DNA of 64,000 nt, from NCBI GenBank assembly GCA_963842575.1, contig CAWJGS010000010.1:248001-312000 (forward strand), in the 5' to 3' direction. The position numbers and the translations under genes were made by a program. The notes below the pieces were generated by a model. It did no database searches and was not told the DNA's origin. It saw nothing but the letters and a program-made list of their open reading frames with translations. The DNA comes from JACDER01 sp963842575. Lineage in GTDB: Bacteria; Actinomycetota; Thermoleophilia; Gaiellales; Gaiellaceae. This document shows positions 43,667-53,652 of this stretch, in pieces (within the stretch, counting starts at the first letter, position 1; every line of letters starts with the position of its first letter).

Positions 43667-44899
43667 ATGGAGCCGCAAGGCCTCACGGGGCTCTTTCGAC
43701 GCCCCGACTTTCGCCGCGTCTACCTCGCGATCGCCGCGAGCGAGCTGGGCGACGCCTTCCAGTACCTCGCCCTCATGTGGTACGCGCTCGTCGCGGGCGG
43801 CCCGCTCGGCGTGCTGGCCGTGCGCCTGGCGGACAGCGTCCCCGCACTCGCCTTCGGGTTCCACGGCGGCCTCGTCGCCGACCGGCTCGACCGGAGGCGG
43901 ACGATGATCGCCGCGGATCTGTTCCGCGGCGTCCTGCTCGTCCCGGTGGCCGCGCTGGGATTGGAGGGCGACCTGCCGCTGTGGCTGCTGGTCGTCGCCG
44001 CCTTCGCGCTCACCGCCGCGGCCAGCTATTTCGATCCGGCCTACGGCGCCCTCCTGCCCGCGCTGGTCGACCGCGACAACGTCCAGCGCGCGAACGGCCT
44101 GGTGCGCGCGACGGCGGACGCGCTGTCGGTCGGGGGATGGGCCGCGGCGGCCGGCCTCCTGACCTTCATGCCGATCAGCGCCTTCTTCGGGCTCAACGCA
44201 GCGTCGTTCTTCGTCTCTGCCGCGCTGCTCCTCCGGGTCGCACACCGCGGAGGCAGCGCCGTGCACGCAGCTGCGCCGCGCATCCGCGAGGGCTTTGCGG
44301 CACTCAGGCCGTTGCCGGTGCTCGCTACGGGGGTCGTCGTCCTCGGCGTCGCGGTGACGATCTCCTCCGGGACGTGGATCGTCGGCGTCCCCACCTTCGT
44401 CCGCGACACGCTCGGCCGCGGTGCCGGGAGCTTCTCGCTCATGGCCGCCGCCTACGCAATCGGCTCGGTCGCCGCCGGGCTCGTGCTCGCGCGCGTCCAG
44501 GTGAGGAGGAAGGCGCTCGCGAGCATGCTCGCCTGGTGCTTCTACCTTCCGGCATACGGGCTCTTCGCCTTCGCCGGCTCGTTCGGCCCCGCCCTCGTGG
44601 GCGCGGCACTGTGCGGCGTCGGCCAGGGCTCGGCGTACGTGCTCCTCACCTCGGCGGCGCAGGCGGACGTCCCCGACCGCTATCTGGGCCGGGTCATGGG
44701 CCTGATCTCGCTGACGCACCGCGGCGCGCACGCGACCGGCCTGCTGTTCGTGTCGCCGCTGTTCGCCATCCTCGCGCCGGACACCGTCTTCGCGGCAGCC
44801 GCGATCGCGCTGCCGCTCGTCGGGATCGCCGGGGCGGCCGTCAGCCTTCGAGCAGCCGAAGCTCGAGGACTCGCGACGGCCCGAACCCCTCGATCCTGA
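43667..44899 (+). CDS. MFS transporter
   Basis: 410 residues with about 12 membrane helices. FRRVYLAIAASELGDAFQYL and GLVADRLDRRRTMIAADL (MFS motif A between helices 2 and 3) identify an enterobactin-exporter/macrolide-efflux (MefA-like) subfamily. GLNAASFFVSAALLLRV and RYLGRVMGLISLTHRGA are typical as well. Substrate unknown. Its 3' end overlaps the converging formiminotransferase gene by 59 bases, which is unusually long and lies in the low-conservation tail. Confidence 0.85.
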   Translation: MEPQGLTGLFRRPDFRRVYLAIAASELGDAFQYLALMWYALVAGGPLGVLAVRLADSVPALAFGFHGGLVADRLDRRRTMIAADLFRGVLLVPVAALGLEGDLPLWLLVVAAFALTAAASYFDPAYGALLPALVDRDNVQRANGLVRATADALSVGGWAAAAGLLTFMPISAFFGLNAASFFVSAALLLRVAHRGGSAVHAAAPRIREGFAALRPLPVLATGVVVLGVAVTISSGTWIVGVPTFVRDTLGRGAGSFSLMAAAYAIGSVAAGLVLARVQVRRKALASMLAWCFYLPAYGLFAFAGSFGPALVGAALCGVGQGSAYVLLTSAAQADVPDRYLGRVMGLISLTHRGAHATGLLFVSPLFAILAPDTVFAAAAIALPLVGIAGAAVSLRAAEARGLATARTPRS

Positions 44900-45710
44900 G
44901 CATGGCGCCCGCCGCCGCGGCGGCGGCACCTGCGGGCATGAGCCCTACGAGCTCCGATCCGGTGACCTCCGCATCGCGCGCCTGCGCTTCTTGTTCGATC
45001 CGCTCGACGATCTCGTGTAGCGCCGCCGCCTCCCAGTCCTCGACGTTCATGCTCACCTGGACCAGACCGGCGCTGGGAAGATCGAGGCCGAGTGCGCGGA
45101 CGCCTGGAAAACCGCCGCCGCTCTCACGGACGGTCGAGGCGATCTCGCGTGCGACTTCGAGCGTCCCGTGGAGATTGACGTTGAAGGCGATCAGCGGCCT
45201 GCGCGCGCCGACGAGGACGGCGCCCGTTCCGGGATCGAGCCGCGCGGGCCCGAAATCGGGCGCGAGCTCCCCTGTGTCGATGCGGCGCTGCAGCTCCTCC
45301 GGGCCGCCGCGACGGAAGAAGGCCGGGCCGCGACCCGGCGCCGACTCGCCGTAGAGGAAGACGGGAAGCCCGAGCTCGCCGATCCGCCGCGCGACCGTGC
45401 GCGCGGCCGCCTTCGCCCGCTCCATCCCCTCCGGGACGAGCGGGACGAGCGGAACGACGTCGGCCGCGCCGATGCGCGGATGCGCACCGTCGTGCCGCCG
45501 CAGGTCGATTCGCTCTCGCGCGCACTCGACGCCGGCGACAAGGGAATCCGCGAGCTCGTCCTCCTCCCCGACCAGCGTGAACACGGACCGGTTGTGGTCG
45601 GGGTCAGCGTGGACGTCGAGCACGCGCGCCCGCGCGGACAGCGCCTCGGCCAGCGCGTCGATCGTCCCCTGGTCGCGTCCCTCCGAGAAGTTGGGGACCG
45701 ATTCGAGCAT
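44841..45710 (-). CDS. ftcD: Glutamate formimidoyltransferase
   Basis: 289 residues. Moves the formimino group of formiminoglutamate to tetrahydrofolate, the last stage of histidine breakdown. Family blocks: ESVPNFSEGRD, DVHADPDHNRSVFTLVG, LRRHDGAHPRIGAADVVPLV (catalytic His in HPRIG), VFLYGESAP and SMNVEDW. Only the formyltransferase half is encoded; a separate cyclodeaminase-like gene is at 57.1 kb. It lies 5.5 kb from hutH on the same strand. Confidence 0.9.
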   Translation of the reverse strand: MLESVPNFSEGRDQGTIDALAEALSARARVLDVHADPDHNRSVFTLVGEEDELADSLVAGVECARERIDLRRHDGAHPRIGAADVVPLVPLVPEGMERAKAAARTVARRIGELGLPVFLYGESAPGRGPAFFRRGGPEELQRRIDTGELAPDFGPARLDPGTGAVLVGARRPLIAFNVNLHGTLEVAREIASTVRESGGGFPGVRALGLDLPSAGLVQVSMNVEDWEAAALHEIVERIEQEAQARDAEVTGSELVGLMPAGAAAAAAGAMLRIEGFGPSRVLELRLLEG

Positions 45711-45727
45711 CGGAATACTCTAGGAGC

Positions 45728-46319
45728 GTGAAGGCCTACTACCACGCGCGCGCCCGCGAGTACGACGACTGGTGGCTCGGCCGCGGGCCGTTCGCCGACC
45801 GCGACCGGCCGGGCTGGGACGAGGAGCGGACACAACTCGAAGCCGTGGTCGCCTCGCTCCCGGCTCTGCACACGCTCGACGTCGCCTGCGGCACCGGCTT
45901 CCTCACGCGGCACCTGCGCGGCGAGATCACCGGGCTCGACCAGAGCGACGCGATGCTCGCGATCGCCGGGGAGCAGGCGCCGGATGGCGACCTTCGTCCA
46001 GGGCGACGCGCTCGACCTGCCGTTCGAGGATGACGCGTTCGACCGCGTGTTCACCAGCTACTTCTACTGCCACCTCGAGGAGGACGATCGCATCCGCTTT
46101 CTCTCCGAGGCCCGCCGTGTCGCGGCCGAGCTCGTCGTGGTTGCGAGCATCTGGAGGGAGGGCGCCGAGCCCGCGCGCCACGAGGAGCGCGTTCTTCAGG
46201 ACGGCTCGCGCTGGCAGGTGTTCAAGCGGGTCTTCCGGCCAGAGGAGCTCGTGGGCGAGCTGGGCGGCGGCGAGATCCTCCACCTCGGCCACTACTTCCT
46301 GGTCGTCCGCTCGCCGTGA
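45728..46319 (+). CDS. Class I SAM-dependent methyltransferase (frame break near 45985)
   Basis: About 196 residues. First part: YHARAREYDDWWLGRG and TLDVACGTGFLTRHL (SAM motif I) up to AMLAIAGEQAP; after a one-base frame change FVQGDALDLPFEDDAFDRVF (motif II/III region) continues to LHLGHYFLVVRSP. Substrate unknown. GTG 45728 is divergent from ftcD with 17 bases between; the end overlaps the next gene by GTGA. The break is at CCGGATGGCG, a likely indel error. Confidence 0.8.
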
Positions 46320-46928
46320 CGCGCAGGCGCTCGAGCTACCGCTCGCTCGCCTCCCTCCAGCGCGACAACCGGGTCTGCCGAGCTTGCGTCGAAGCCGGCT
46401 ACCCGCTGGAGTCGCTGCCGGTCGCTCTCCCCTACTCCGGCCAGCGCGCGTACATGTTCGGACAGGCCCCCGGCGTGCAGGAAGGGCAGGAACGGCGCCC
46501 GTGGCGGGGCCGCGCGGGCCGCACGCTCCGCGGCTGGCTCGAGCTGGACGAGGACGAGTTCTACGCGACGTTCTACTGCGCCTCCGTAACCCGCTGCTAT
46601 CCGGGAAGAGCCCCGTCCGGGCGCGGCGATCGCACGCCGAGCGCCGCGCGAGCAGGAGCTGTGCGCCTTCTGGCGCGACTGGGAATTCGAGCTCATCAGA
46701 CCGCGCCTGATCGTCACGGTCGGTGGGCTCGCCCTCAAGCGCCTGCTCGGGCTGACGGGCCTGGCCGAGCACGTCGGCCGGCGCTATGCCCACGGCGAGG
46801 CGACCGTCGTCCCTCTCCCCCATCCTTCGGGAGCGAGCAGCTGGCTGAACGACCCCGGGAACCGGCGGCTGGTCACCGGCGCGGTGGAGACGATCCGCGA
46901 GGAACTAGACCGACTCGACCGCGAATAG
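46316..46928 (+). CDS. Uracil-DNA glycosylase superfamily protein (frame break near 46630)
   Basis: About 203 residues. N-terminal cysteine pair CRACVEAGYPL (Fe-S type), then FGQAPGVQEGQERRPWRGRA (motif 1, GxAPG), ATFYCASVTRCYPG (motif 2), and after a one-base shift LIVTVGGLALKRLLG and LPHPSGASSWLND (the family HPS motif). These features point to the family 4/5 iron-sulfur UDGs that excise uracil or other deaminated bases. GTG 46316 is coupled to the methyltransferase. The end converges on the cyclase gene with a 24-base overlap. Confidence 0.8.
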
Positions 46929-48266
46929 GCGCCAGTCGCCGGGCACGCCTTTCAGCTCGGACAGGCCGCGCTCCGTAAACTCGATTCCCGAGCCGGCGAC
47001 GAGATCCTTGACCGTCTGCGAGACGAGGACTTCTCCCGGCCCGGCCTGCGCGGCCACGCGGGCTCCAATCGAGACTGCGATGCCGGCCACCTTCTCGTCG
47101 ATGATCTCGCATTCACCCGTGTGGATACCGGCGCGGATCTCCAGCCCGAGACCCGCGACAGCGCCCTGAATCGAACAGGCACACCGGATGGCGCGCGCCG
47201 GTCCATCGAAGGACGCAAAGAAGCCGTCCCCGGCCGTGTCGATCTCCCTGCCGCGGAAGCTCGCCAATTGCTCGCGGATACTCGCGTGGTGCTGCTCCAG
47301 CAGGTCGCCCCAGGCGCGGTCGCCGAGCTCCGCCGCCCTTGCGGTGGAGCCGACGATGTCCGTGAAGAGCACCGTCGACAAGACGCGGTCGCGCTCCGCC
47401 GCGTCAGGCGCCGCAACGGCGACCTCTTCGAGGAACTCGCGGAAGGCGCGGGTGATCGAGGCGGAGTCGCCGATCCAGGGCAGGTGATCCAGCCCCGGAA
47501 GCTCGATGTACCTCGCGCCGGGGATGTGCTCCGCGGCGTAGCGGGCGTTTTTCACGGCGACGTTCTGGTCGCCCACTCGGTGGACGATCAGCGTGGGTAC
47601 TCGAATCGAGGGGAGAAGCGCGCGCGTGTCGACGTCGGCATTCATCCGCTGCAGCGCTGCAGCATCTGCAGGGCTCGCGCTCAAACGCAAGCGCATGGAG
47701 TACCACCGCCGGAAGCGCTCGTCTTGCAGCTTCGACGGGGCATCCTCGGCCAACAGCTCGTCGCAGTAGTCAGGCGTTCCCCACCGTTCCTCGATCTCCC
47801 GCAGCGCATGCTCGACAGATTCGTGGCGCGCGGGAAAGCGGCCGCCCGCCATCCAGTCCCAGGCGAAGAACGAGCCGTAGAGGATCAGGCCGGCCGTGCG
47901 CTCTGGATACGTGGTCGCGAACAACGCTCCGAACGAGCTCCCCTCCGAATACCCGAGGATCACGGCGCGCTCGGAGCCCACGGCAGCCATGACCGCACGT
48001 GCGTCGTCCATGCGCGTCTCCAGGTTCGCGACTCCGGTGACGCGGTCGGAGAGCCCCGTTCCACGCTTGTCGAAGACGATCAGCCGGCAGAACGTCGCAA
48101 GCTCGCGGTACCAGGCGGCGAGGCCCGGCTCCTCCCAGGCGAGCTCGACGTTGGAGATGAAGCCCGGGATCAGAACGAGGTCGATCGGCCCCTCGCCGAG
48201 CACCTGGTAGGCGATGGAGACATCGCCGCTCTTCGCATAGCGGGTCTCAGGAATCTGCGACGGCAT
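46905..48266 (-). CDS. Alpha/beta hydrolase fused to class III adenylate/guanylate cyclase domain
   Basis: 453 residues. Hydrolase part (~1-280): FDKRGTGLSDR, nucleophile elbow GYSEGS (Ser107), acid in VHRVGDQN, and a C-terminal His in LPGLDHLPW. Cyclase part (~293-453): TVLFTDIVGSTARAAELGD with the first metal-binding Asp, DTAGDGFFASFDGPARAIR with the second, and GIAVSIGARVAAQAGPGEVL. In the last block the transition-state Asn of canonical cyclases is Ser; the Arg is kept. Makes cyclic nucleotide, possibly gated by a ligand or its hydrolysis. It is a tandem paralogue of the gene upstream (20-base overlap). Confidence 0.88.
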   Translation of the reverse strand: MPSQIPETRYAKSGDVSIAYQVLGEGPIDLVLIPGFISNVELAWEEPGLAAWYRELATFCRLIVFDKRGTGLSDRVTGVANLETRMDDARAVMAAVGSERAVILGYSEGSSFGALFATTYPERTAGLILYGSFFAWDWMAGGRFPARHESVEHALREIEERWGTPDYCDELLAEDAPSKLQDERFRRWYSMRLRLSASPADAAALQRMNADVDTRALLPSIRVPTLIVHRVGDQNVAVKNARYAAEHIPGARYIELPGLDHLPWIGDSASITRAFREFLEEVAVAAPDAAERDRVLSTVLFTDIVGSTARAAELGDRAWGDLLEQHHASIREQLASFRGREIDTAGDGFFASFDGPARAIRCACSIQGAVAGLGLEIRAGIHTGECEIIDEKVAGIAVSIGARVAAQAGPGEVLVSQTVKDLVAGSGIEFTERGLSELKGVPGDWRLFAVESV

Positions 48267-49599
48267 AGAGCCTCCATTCCCCCGGTACGCCTTTCAGCTC
48301 GGCCGCGCCTCGCTCGTCGAACTCGATGCCCGAGCCGGCGACGAGATCCTTGACCGTCTGGGATACGAGCACCTCCCCGGGCCCGGCCCGGCCGGCGACG
48401 CGGGCGCCGATCGAGACGGCGATCCCGGCCACCTTTCCTTCCAGCAGCTCGCACTCACCCGTGTGCAGGCCCGCTCGGATCTCGATCCCCAGTCGCCGCA
48501 CCTCCTCGGCGATCGAGCTCGCACACCGAATTGCGCGCGCCGGCCCGTCGAAGGAGGCGAAGAAGCCGTCGCCGGCCGTATCGAGCTCGCGTCCGCGAAA
48601 GCGAACGAGCTGCTGCCGGATGAGCGCGTGATGCGCTTCCAGCAGCTCCCGCCAGCCGCGGTCGCCGAGCTCGGCAGCCTGGGCCGTCGAGCCGACGATG
48701 TCGGTGAACAGGATGGTCGCAAGGGCACGATCCGGCTCGACTCTCCTCCCAGCCGCCCGACTCCCACACCTCGGTGGTAAACGTCCTGATCGCGGCGACG
48801 ATTTCTGCTGTCGCGCGCCGAAGGCCAGGTGGCCGGCGCCCGGGATCTCGACGAGTCGCGAAGCCGGTATGCGCGAGGCGACGTAGTGCGCGACGTCGAG
48901 CGGGACGACCGTGTCCAGCTCGCCGTGGAGGACGAGGGTGGGCACCCGGACCGCCGGCAGGACGTGCCGGATGTCGATCTCCTTGTTCATCCGGTGCAGC
49001 GCCTCGAGCGTACCGGGGCTCGACCCGAACCGAACCATCTCCATGAAGGCTTCGACTTCGTCGTCCTCGAATCGGCCGAGGGCGCGCACGGATTCCCGGG
49101 CCACGTCGCGGGGACCGAACATCCGCAGGTCGCGCTCGACCTCGCGCTGGTAGTCCTCCTCGGTTCGGCCCCAGGGGTAATCCGGCGCCCACATCCTGCG
49201 CGGGAAGGCGCTGCGCACGACGAGCGCCGCAGTCCGCTCTGGATACGTCGCGGCGAACAGGATGCTCATTGCCGCTCCCTCGGAGAGGCCGTAGAAGGCG
49301 GCCCGCTTCGAGCCGACGGCATCCATCACGGCCCGGACGTCGTCCATGCGGGTCTCGAGCGTCGGCGCGCCGCTTACCGGATCTGACATTCCGGTGCCCG
49401 CGCTTGTCGAACCGGATCAGCCGGCAGAACGACGAGAGCTCGTGCAGGAACGGGGCGAAGCTCGGGCATCTTCCACTGCAGCTCGAGGTGCGTGACGTAA
49501 CCCGGGGACGAACACGAGGTCGAACGGCCCGTCGCCCGAGACCTGGTAGGCGATGTTGACATCGCCGCTCTTTGCGTATCGCGTCTCCGGGGTCGGCAT
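48247..49599 (-). CDS. Second alpha/beta hydrolase-adenylate cyclase fusion (several frame breaks)
   Basis: About 450 residues when joined, with the same plan and many identical stretches as its neighbour: ETRYAKSGDVNIAYQVSGDG at the start (ATG 49599), then YVTHLELQWKMPEL in the next frame, TLETRMDDVRAVMDAVGSKR and elbow YGLSEGA (Ser), EIVAAIRTFTTEVWESGGW in another frame near 48800, and an uninterrupted cyclase half (ILFTDIVGSTAQAAELGDRG; AGIAVSIGARVAGRAGPGEV). Breaks near 49490, 49390, 48810 and 48740. With so many breaks a decaying copy is possible, but motifs are all intact, which favours sequence errors. Confidence 0.75.
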
Positions 49600-49624
49600 G
49601 ATCGTTAACTACATTTAAGAGTCA

Positions 49625-51406
49625 GTGGACGCCGCTCCTGCTCCCTATCGTCGCACCTTCGCCCGCCTCCTCGGGTTCCTGCGCCCCTACAAGCTCTCGC
49701 TGTTCGTCTCGATGATCCTTTCGGCGGTCTCGCAGGGAGCCTCGATCGCACTCGTCCTGCTCACTGCCCCGATCATCAACGACGCGATCAAGCCGCACGA
49801 CCGCGGCAAGCTCGAGCTGTACATCGTCCTCGTCCTGGCCATCGGCCTCGTGAAGGCCCTGTCCATGGTGGGCCGGCGCATCATCTCCGGCCGGCAGGCG
49901 CTCGGGGTCGAGTACGACATGCGCAACCAGCTGTACGCACACCTCCAGCGCCTCTCCTTCGGCTTCTACGACCGGCACCAGACCGGTCAGCTGATGTCGC
50001 GGGCCACCATCGACCTGCAGACCGTCCGCTTCTTCCTCGGGTACGGGCTCGTCTTCTTCTTCCAGCACGTGATCACCCTCGCGGGCGTGACGGTGGTGAT
50101 GTTCGTGTTCGACTGGCGGCTCGCACTGATCGGGCTCGCGATCACCCCGATCCTGGTCGGCCTCGCGTATCGCTACAGCCACATATCCCACCCGGTGCTG
50201 CGCGACGTCCAGCAGAAGATGGCCGACGTCGCGACCGTCGCGGAGGAGAACATCGTCGGGGTCCACGTCGTGAAGTCCTTCGCACAGGAGGACGCCGAGC
50301 AGGCGAAGTTCGAGGTGCGCTCGCAGTCGGTCTTCCGCCAGAGCGTGCTCGCGAACCGCCAGCGCGCCTTCTACGTCCCGCTCATCTCGTTCATCCCGCT
50401 GCTTGCCCAGTCCGCTGTGCTCCTGTACGGCGGCTACCAGGTCATCCACGGCCAGATGGAGATCGGCGACTTCGTCGCGTTCAACCTGTTGCTGGCCTTG
50501 CTGGTCATGCCGCTGCGGATGCTCGGCATGTGGATCGGCCAGGCGCAACGGGCAACCGCGTCGGGCGAGCGCATCTTCCAGGTGATGGACGAGCCCGAGG
50601 AGGTCAAGGACGCCGAGGACGCCGTCGAGCTCCCGCCGGGCGACGGCCTCGTCCACTTCCAGAACGTGTCCTTCGCCTACGTCGAGGGACGGCCCGTGCT
50701 GGAGGGGATCGAGCTGCCGATCGAGGCGGGACTGACAATCGCGCTCATCGGTCATACCGGCTCGGGCAAGACGACGCTGGCCTCACTCGTCCCGCGCTTC
50801 TACGACGCGACCGAGGGCCGCGTGACGATCGACGGCGCCGACGTGCGCGACGTGCAGCTCGCCTCGCTCCGCAGCCAGATAGGCGTCATCTCCCAGGATC
50901 CGTTCCTCTTCTCGGACACGGTGCGGGAGAACATCGCCTTCGGCGTGACCGGCGCCACCGACGAAGAGGTCGAGCAGGCTGCCCGGCTCGCACAGGCGCA
51001 CGAGTTCATCGCCAAGCTCCCGGACGGCTACGACACGGTGATCGGGGAGCGCGGGATCACGCTTTCGGGCGGTCAGCGCCAGCGGATCGCGATCGCGCGC
51101 GCGCTCATCGTCGACCCGCGCATCCTCATCCTCGACGACGCGACCGCGTCGGTGGATGCCACGACCGAGGCACACATCCGGCTCGGCCTGCGCGAGGTCA
51201 TGAAGGGGCGGACGACCCTCATCATCGCGCACCGGCTGTCGACGATCGCGCTGGCCGACGAGCTCGTCGTGCTCGAGCGCGGCCGCATCGCTGCCCGCGG
51301 CGTCCATGACGAGCTGATCGGGACGAGCCCGGTGTACCGGGAGATCTACGAGCACGGCCTGCTCGAGCACGAGCTGATCGAGCAGGTCGAGGCGGCGGCC
51401 TCATGA
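49625..51406 (+). CDS. ABC exporter half, degenerate-site subunit
   Basis: 593 residues. Six membrane helices (~20-310) then an ATPase domain: Walker A GHTGSGKTT, Q-loop ISQDPFLFSD, signature LSGGQRQR, Walker B ILILDDATASVD, H-loop IIAHRLSTI. The catalytic glutamate after Walker B is Asp here, as in the degenerate site of heterodimeric exporters of the TM287/BmrC group. GTG 49625. Its end overlaps the next ABC gene by four bases, which supplies the complementary subunit. Multidrug or lipid export is likely; substrate unknown. Confidence 0.88.
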   Translation: MDAAPAPYRRTFARLLGFLRPYKLSLFVSMILSAVSQGASIALVLLTAPIINDAIKPHDRGKLELYIVLVLAIGLVKALSMVGRRIISGRQALGVEYDMRNQLYAHLQRLSFGFYDRHQTGQLMSRATIDLQTVRFFLGYGLVFFFQHVITLAGVTVVMFVFDWRLALIGLAITPILVGLAYRYSHISHPVLRDVQQKMADVATVAEENIVGVHVVKSFAQEDAEQAKFEVRSQSVFRQSVLANRQRAFYVPLISFIPLLAQSAVLLYGGYQVIHGQMEIGDFVAFNLLLALLVMPLRMLGMWIGQAQRATASGERIFQVMDEPEEVKDAEDAVELPPGDGLVHFQNVSFAYVEGRPVLEGIELPIEAGLTIALIGHTGSGKTTLASLVPRFYDATEGRVTIDGADVRDVQLASLRSQIGVISQDPFLFSDTVRENIAFGVTGATDEEVEQAARLAQAHEFIAKLPDGYDTVIGERGITLSGGQRQRIAIARALIVDPRILILDDATASVDATTEAHIRLGLREVMKGRTTLIIAHRLSTIALADELVVLERGRIAARGVHDELIGTSPVYREIYEHGLLEHELIEQVEAAAS

Positions 51407-53213
51407 GGGTCTGGCAGCCGGGCTCATATATGACGCGCCAGCGTGGCGCGGAGGTGGACGACTGGTCGTGGAAGACGACCGTCCGCCGCGTCACGACGCT
51501 CGCCAGGCTGACGAAGCCGTACAAGCTGCGCACCGCCCTCGCGCTCCTGTCGTTGCTGGCGGCCACGGCAACCGGCCTCGCGCCGCCGTTACTCGCCGGC
51601 GTGGCGGTCAACCAGGGCATCGAGAAGGGCGACATGCGCACGCTCGTGATCGTCGTGATCGCATTCCTCGCGGCCGGGATCCTCAACTGGCTCGCCGGCT
51701 ACGCGCAGACCTACTTCACCGGCTGGACGGGAGAGCGGATCCTGGCGGACCTGCGCAACCTTCTCTTCCGCCACCTGCAGCGTCTCTCGCTCGGCTTCTA
51801 CGAGCGGAACCGCGCCGGCGTGATCATCAGCCGACTGACGAACGACGTGGAGGCGATCGACCAGCTCGTCACCGACGGCGTGACGACTCTCGTGCAGAGC
51901 ACGCTGACGCTCTTCGGCACTGCGGTGATCCTCTTCATCCTCGACTGGCGGCTCGCGCTCGCGACGCTGGTCGTCCTCCCGTTCTTGTTCGTCGCGACGG
52001 CGATCTTCCGAATCCGCGCGACGCGCGCCTACAACGCGGTGCGCGTGAAGCTGGCAACGGTGACGGCGACCCTCGCCGAGGACATCGCGGGCATGCGCGT
52101 CGTGCAGTCCTTCAACCGCGAGCTCCAGCAGGAGCGCCAGTTCCAGCGCGTGAACCGGGAGTACCGGGAGTCGAACCAGCAGACAGTCGTCCTGAACGGT
52201 CTGTACTTCCCGTTCGTCGACTTCCTCTCGTCGGTGGCGATTGCGATCGTCCTCGGGTTCGGCGGCTACCTCTTCTTCCACGACGAGATCCTGATCGGGA
52301 CGCTGTTCGCCTTCATGCTCTACCTGTCGAACTTCTTCGACCCGGTGCAGCAGCTCTCCCAGCTGTACAACACGTTCCTCTCCGCCGTCGCCGCGCTGGA
52401 CAAGATCATGGACGTGATGGACGAGGAGCCCGAGGTGCAGGACCGCGGGGGCGCTCGCGAACTGCCCGCGCATCGAGGGGCACGTCCGCTTCGAGGACGT
52501 CCGGTTCGGCTACGGGAGCGACGGTCCGGAGGTGCTGCACGGGATCGACCTGGACGTTCCGCCGGGAACCACCGTCGCGCTCGTCGGCCACACGGGCGCC
52601 GGCAAGTCGACGATCGCGAAGCTCCTGGCCCGCTTCTACGACCCGCGCGGCGGTGCCATCACGATCGACGGGATCGACCTGCGCGACGTCACCCAGGAGT
52701 CGCTTGCGGCGCCAGCTCGGGATCGTGCCGCAGGAGGGCTTCCTCTTCGCCGGCACCGTCCGCGAGAACATCTCGTTCGGCAAGCTCGACGCGACGCCGG
52801 CAGAGGTCGTCGCTCGCCGCCCAGACGGTCGGCGCGCACGAGTTCATCATGCGCCTCGAGAACGGCTACGAGACCGAGGTGCAGGAGCGCGGCTCGCGGC
52901 TCTCGCTCGGCCAGCGCCAGCTCGTCGCGTTCGCCCGCGCGCTGCTCGCCGATCCGCGCATCCTCATCCTGGACGAGGCCACCTCGTCGGTCGACATCGG
53001 CACGGAGCGGAAGATCGAGCAGGCCCTCAACCTGCTGCTCGCCGACCGAACCGCTTTCGTCATCGCGCACCGGCTCTCGACCATCCGCAACGCCGACGTC
53101 ATCGTCGTCCTCGAGGATGGACGGATCATCGAAACGGGAACACACGACGAGCTGATGGCGCGCCGGGGCTCTACCTGTCGCTGTACGGCGACTGGGCCGC
53201 GGAGGTCGCATGA
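51403..53213 (+). CDS. ABC exporter half, catalytic-site subunit (frame breaks in the ATPase domain)
   Basis: About 603 residues when joined. Membrane domain from LTKPYKLRTALALLSLLAAT to FMLYLSNFFDPVQQLSQLYN is intact. In the ATPase domain the frame changes near 52450, 52710, 52815 and 53160, but all motifs are found: Walker A GHTGAGKST, Q-loop IVPQEGFLFAG, signature LSLGQRQL (not LSGGQ), Walker B ILILDEATSSVD with the catalytic Glu, H-loop VIAHRLSTI. The altered signature here and the altered Walker B Glu in the partner fall in the same composite site, as expected for a heterodimer. Clustered G/C homopolymers suggest indel errors. Confidence 0.85.
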
Positions 53214-53626
53214 GGAAGCTGCTGATCGCGGCGGCCGTGCTACCGCTCGTGCTCGCCGCTCCGGCCCTCGGCTCCGGCCAGGCCAAGCTGCAGCGCTGCA
53301 CCGCGAGCATCCTGAACATGACCGGGAAGACACTCACGCTCAAGCGGGCCTCCTCCGCGCCCGTCTGGGAGCCCGGATTCATTCCGCAGCCCAGGCCGAC
53401 ATTCGAGACCAACGCAGCGGTCTACTGGTGGACGGTCGCCGGCTCCCACGGCTGCTGGAACCACGTCGTCTATCGCAGCGGCCGCCGCGTGGTCGCGCTG
53501 ACGCTCGAGGGCCGCGCCGGTCACAAGCGGTCGGCCCGCTGCAGCCAGAAGGGCTTCCACCGCTGCAAGATCCTCAGACGCTCGCTCCGGGGCGCCCAGG
53601 TCTTCCTCTCGGTTCGCCTGAGCTGA
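53210..53626 (+). CDS. Small secreted cysteine-containing protein
   Basis: 138 residues with a signal peptide (MRKLLIAAAVLPLVLAAPAL, cleavage about 21). The mature part is basic, with four cysteines (RCTASI, HGCWNH, RCSQKG, RCKILR) and aromatic stretches (AAVYWWTVAG); disulfide-linked extracytoplasmic folding is expected. No family recognised. ATG overlaps the ABC exporter stop by four bases, so it is translated with the exporter and may be a partner or cargo-related factor. Confidence 0.65.
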   Translation: MRKLLIAAAVLPLVLAAPALGSGQAKLQRCTASILNMTGKTLTLKRASSAPVWEPGFIPQPRPTFETNAAVYWWTVAGSHGCWNHVVYRSGRRVVALTLEGRAGHKRSARCSQKGFHRCKILRRSLRGAQVFLSVRLS

Positions 53627-53652
53627 CTCGCGTTCGCTAGTCTCGCGGCCCC

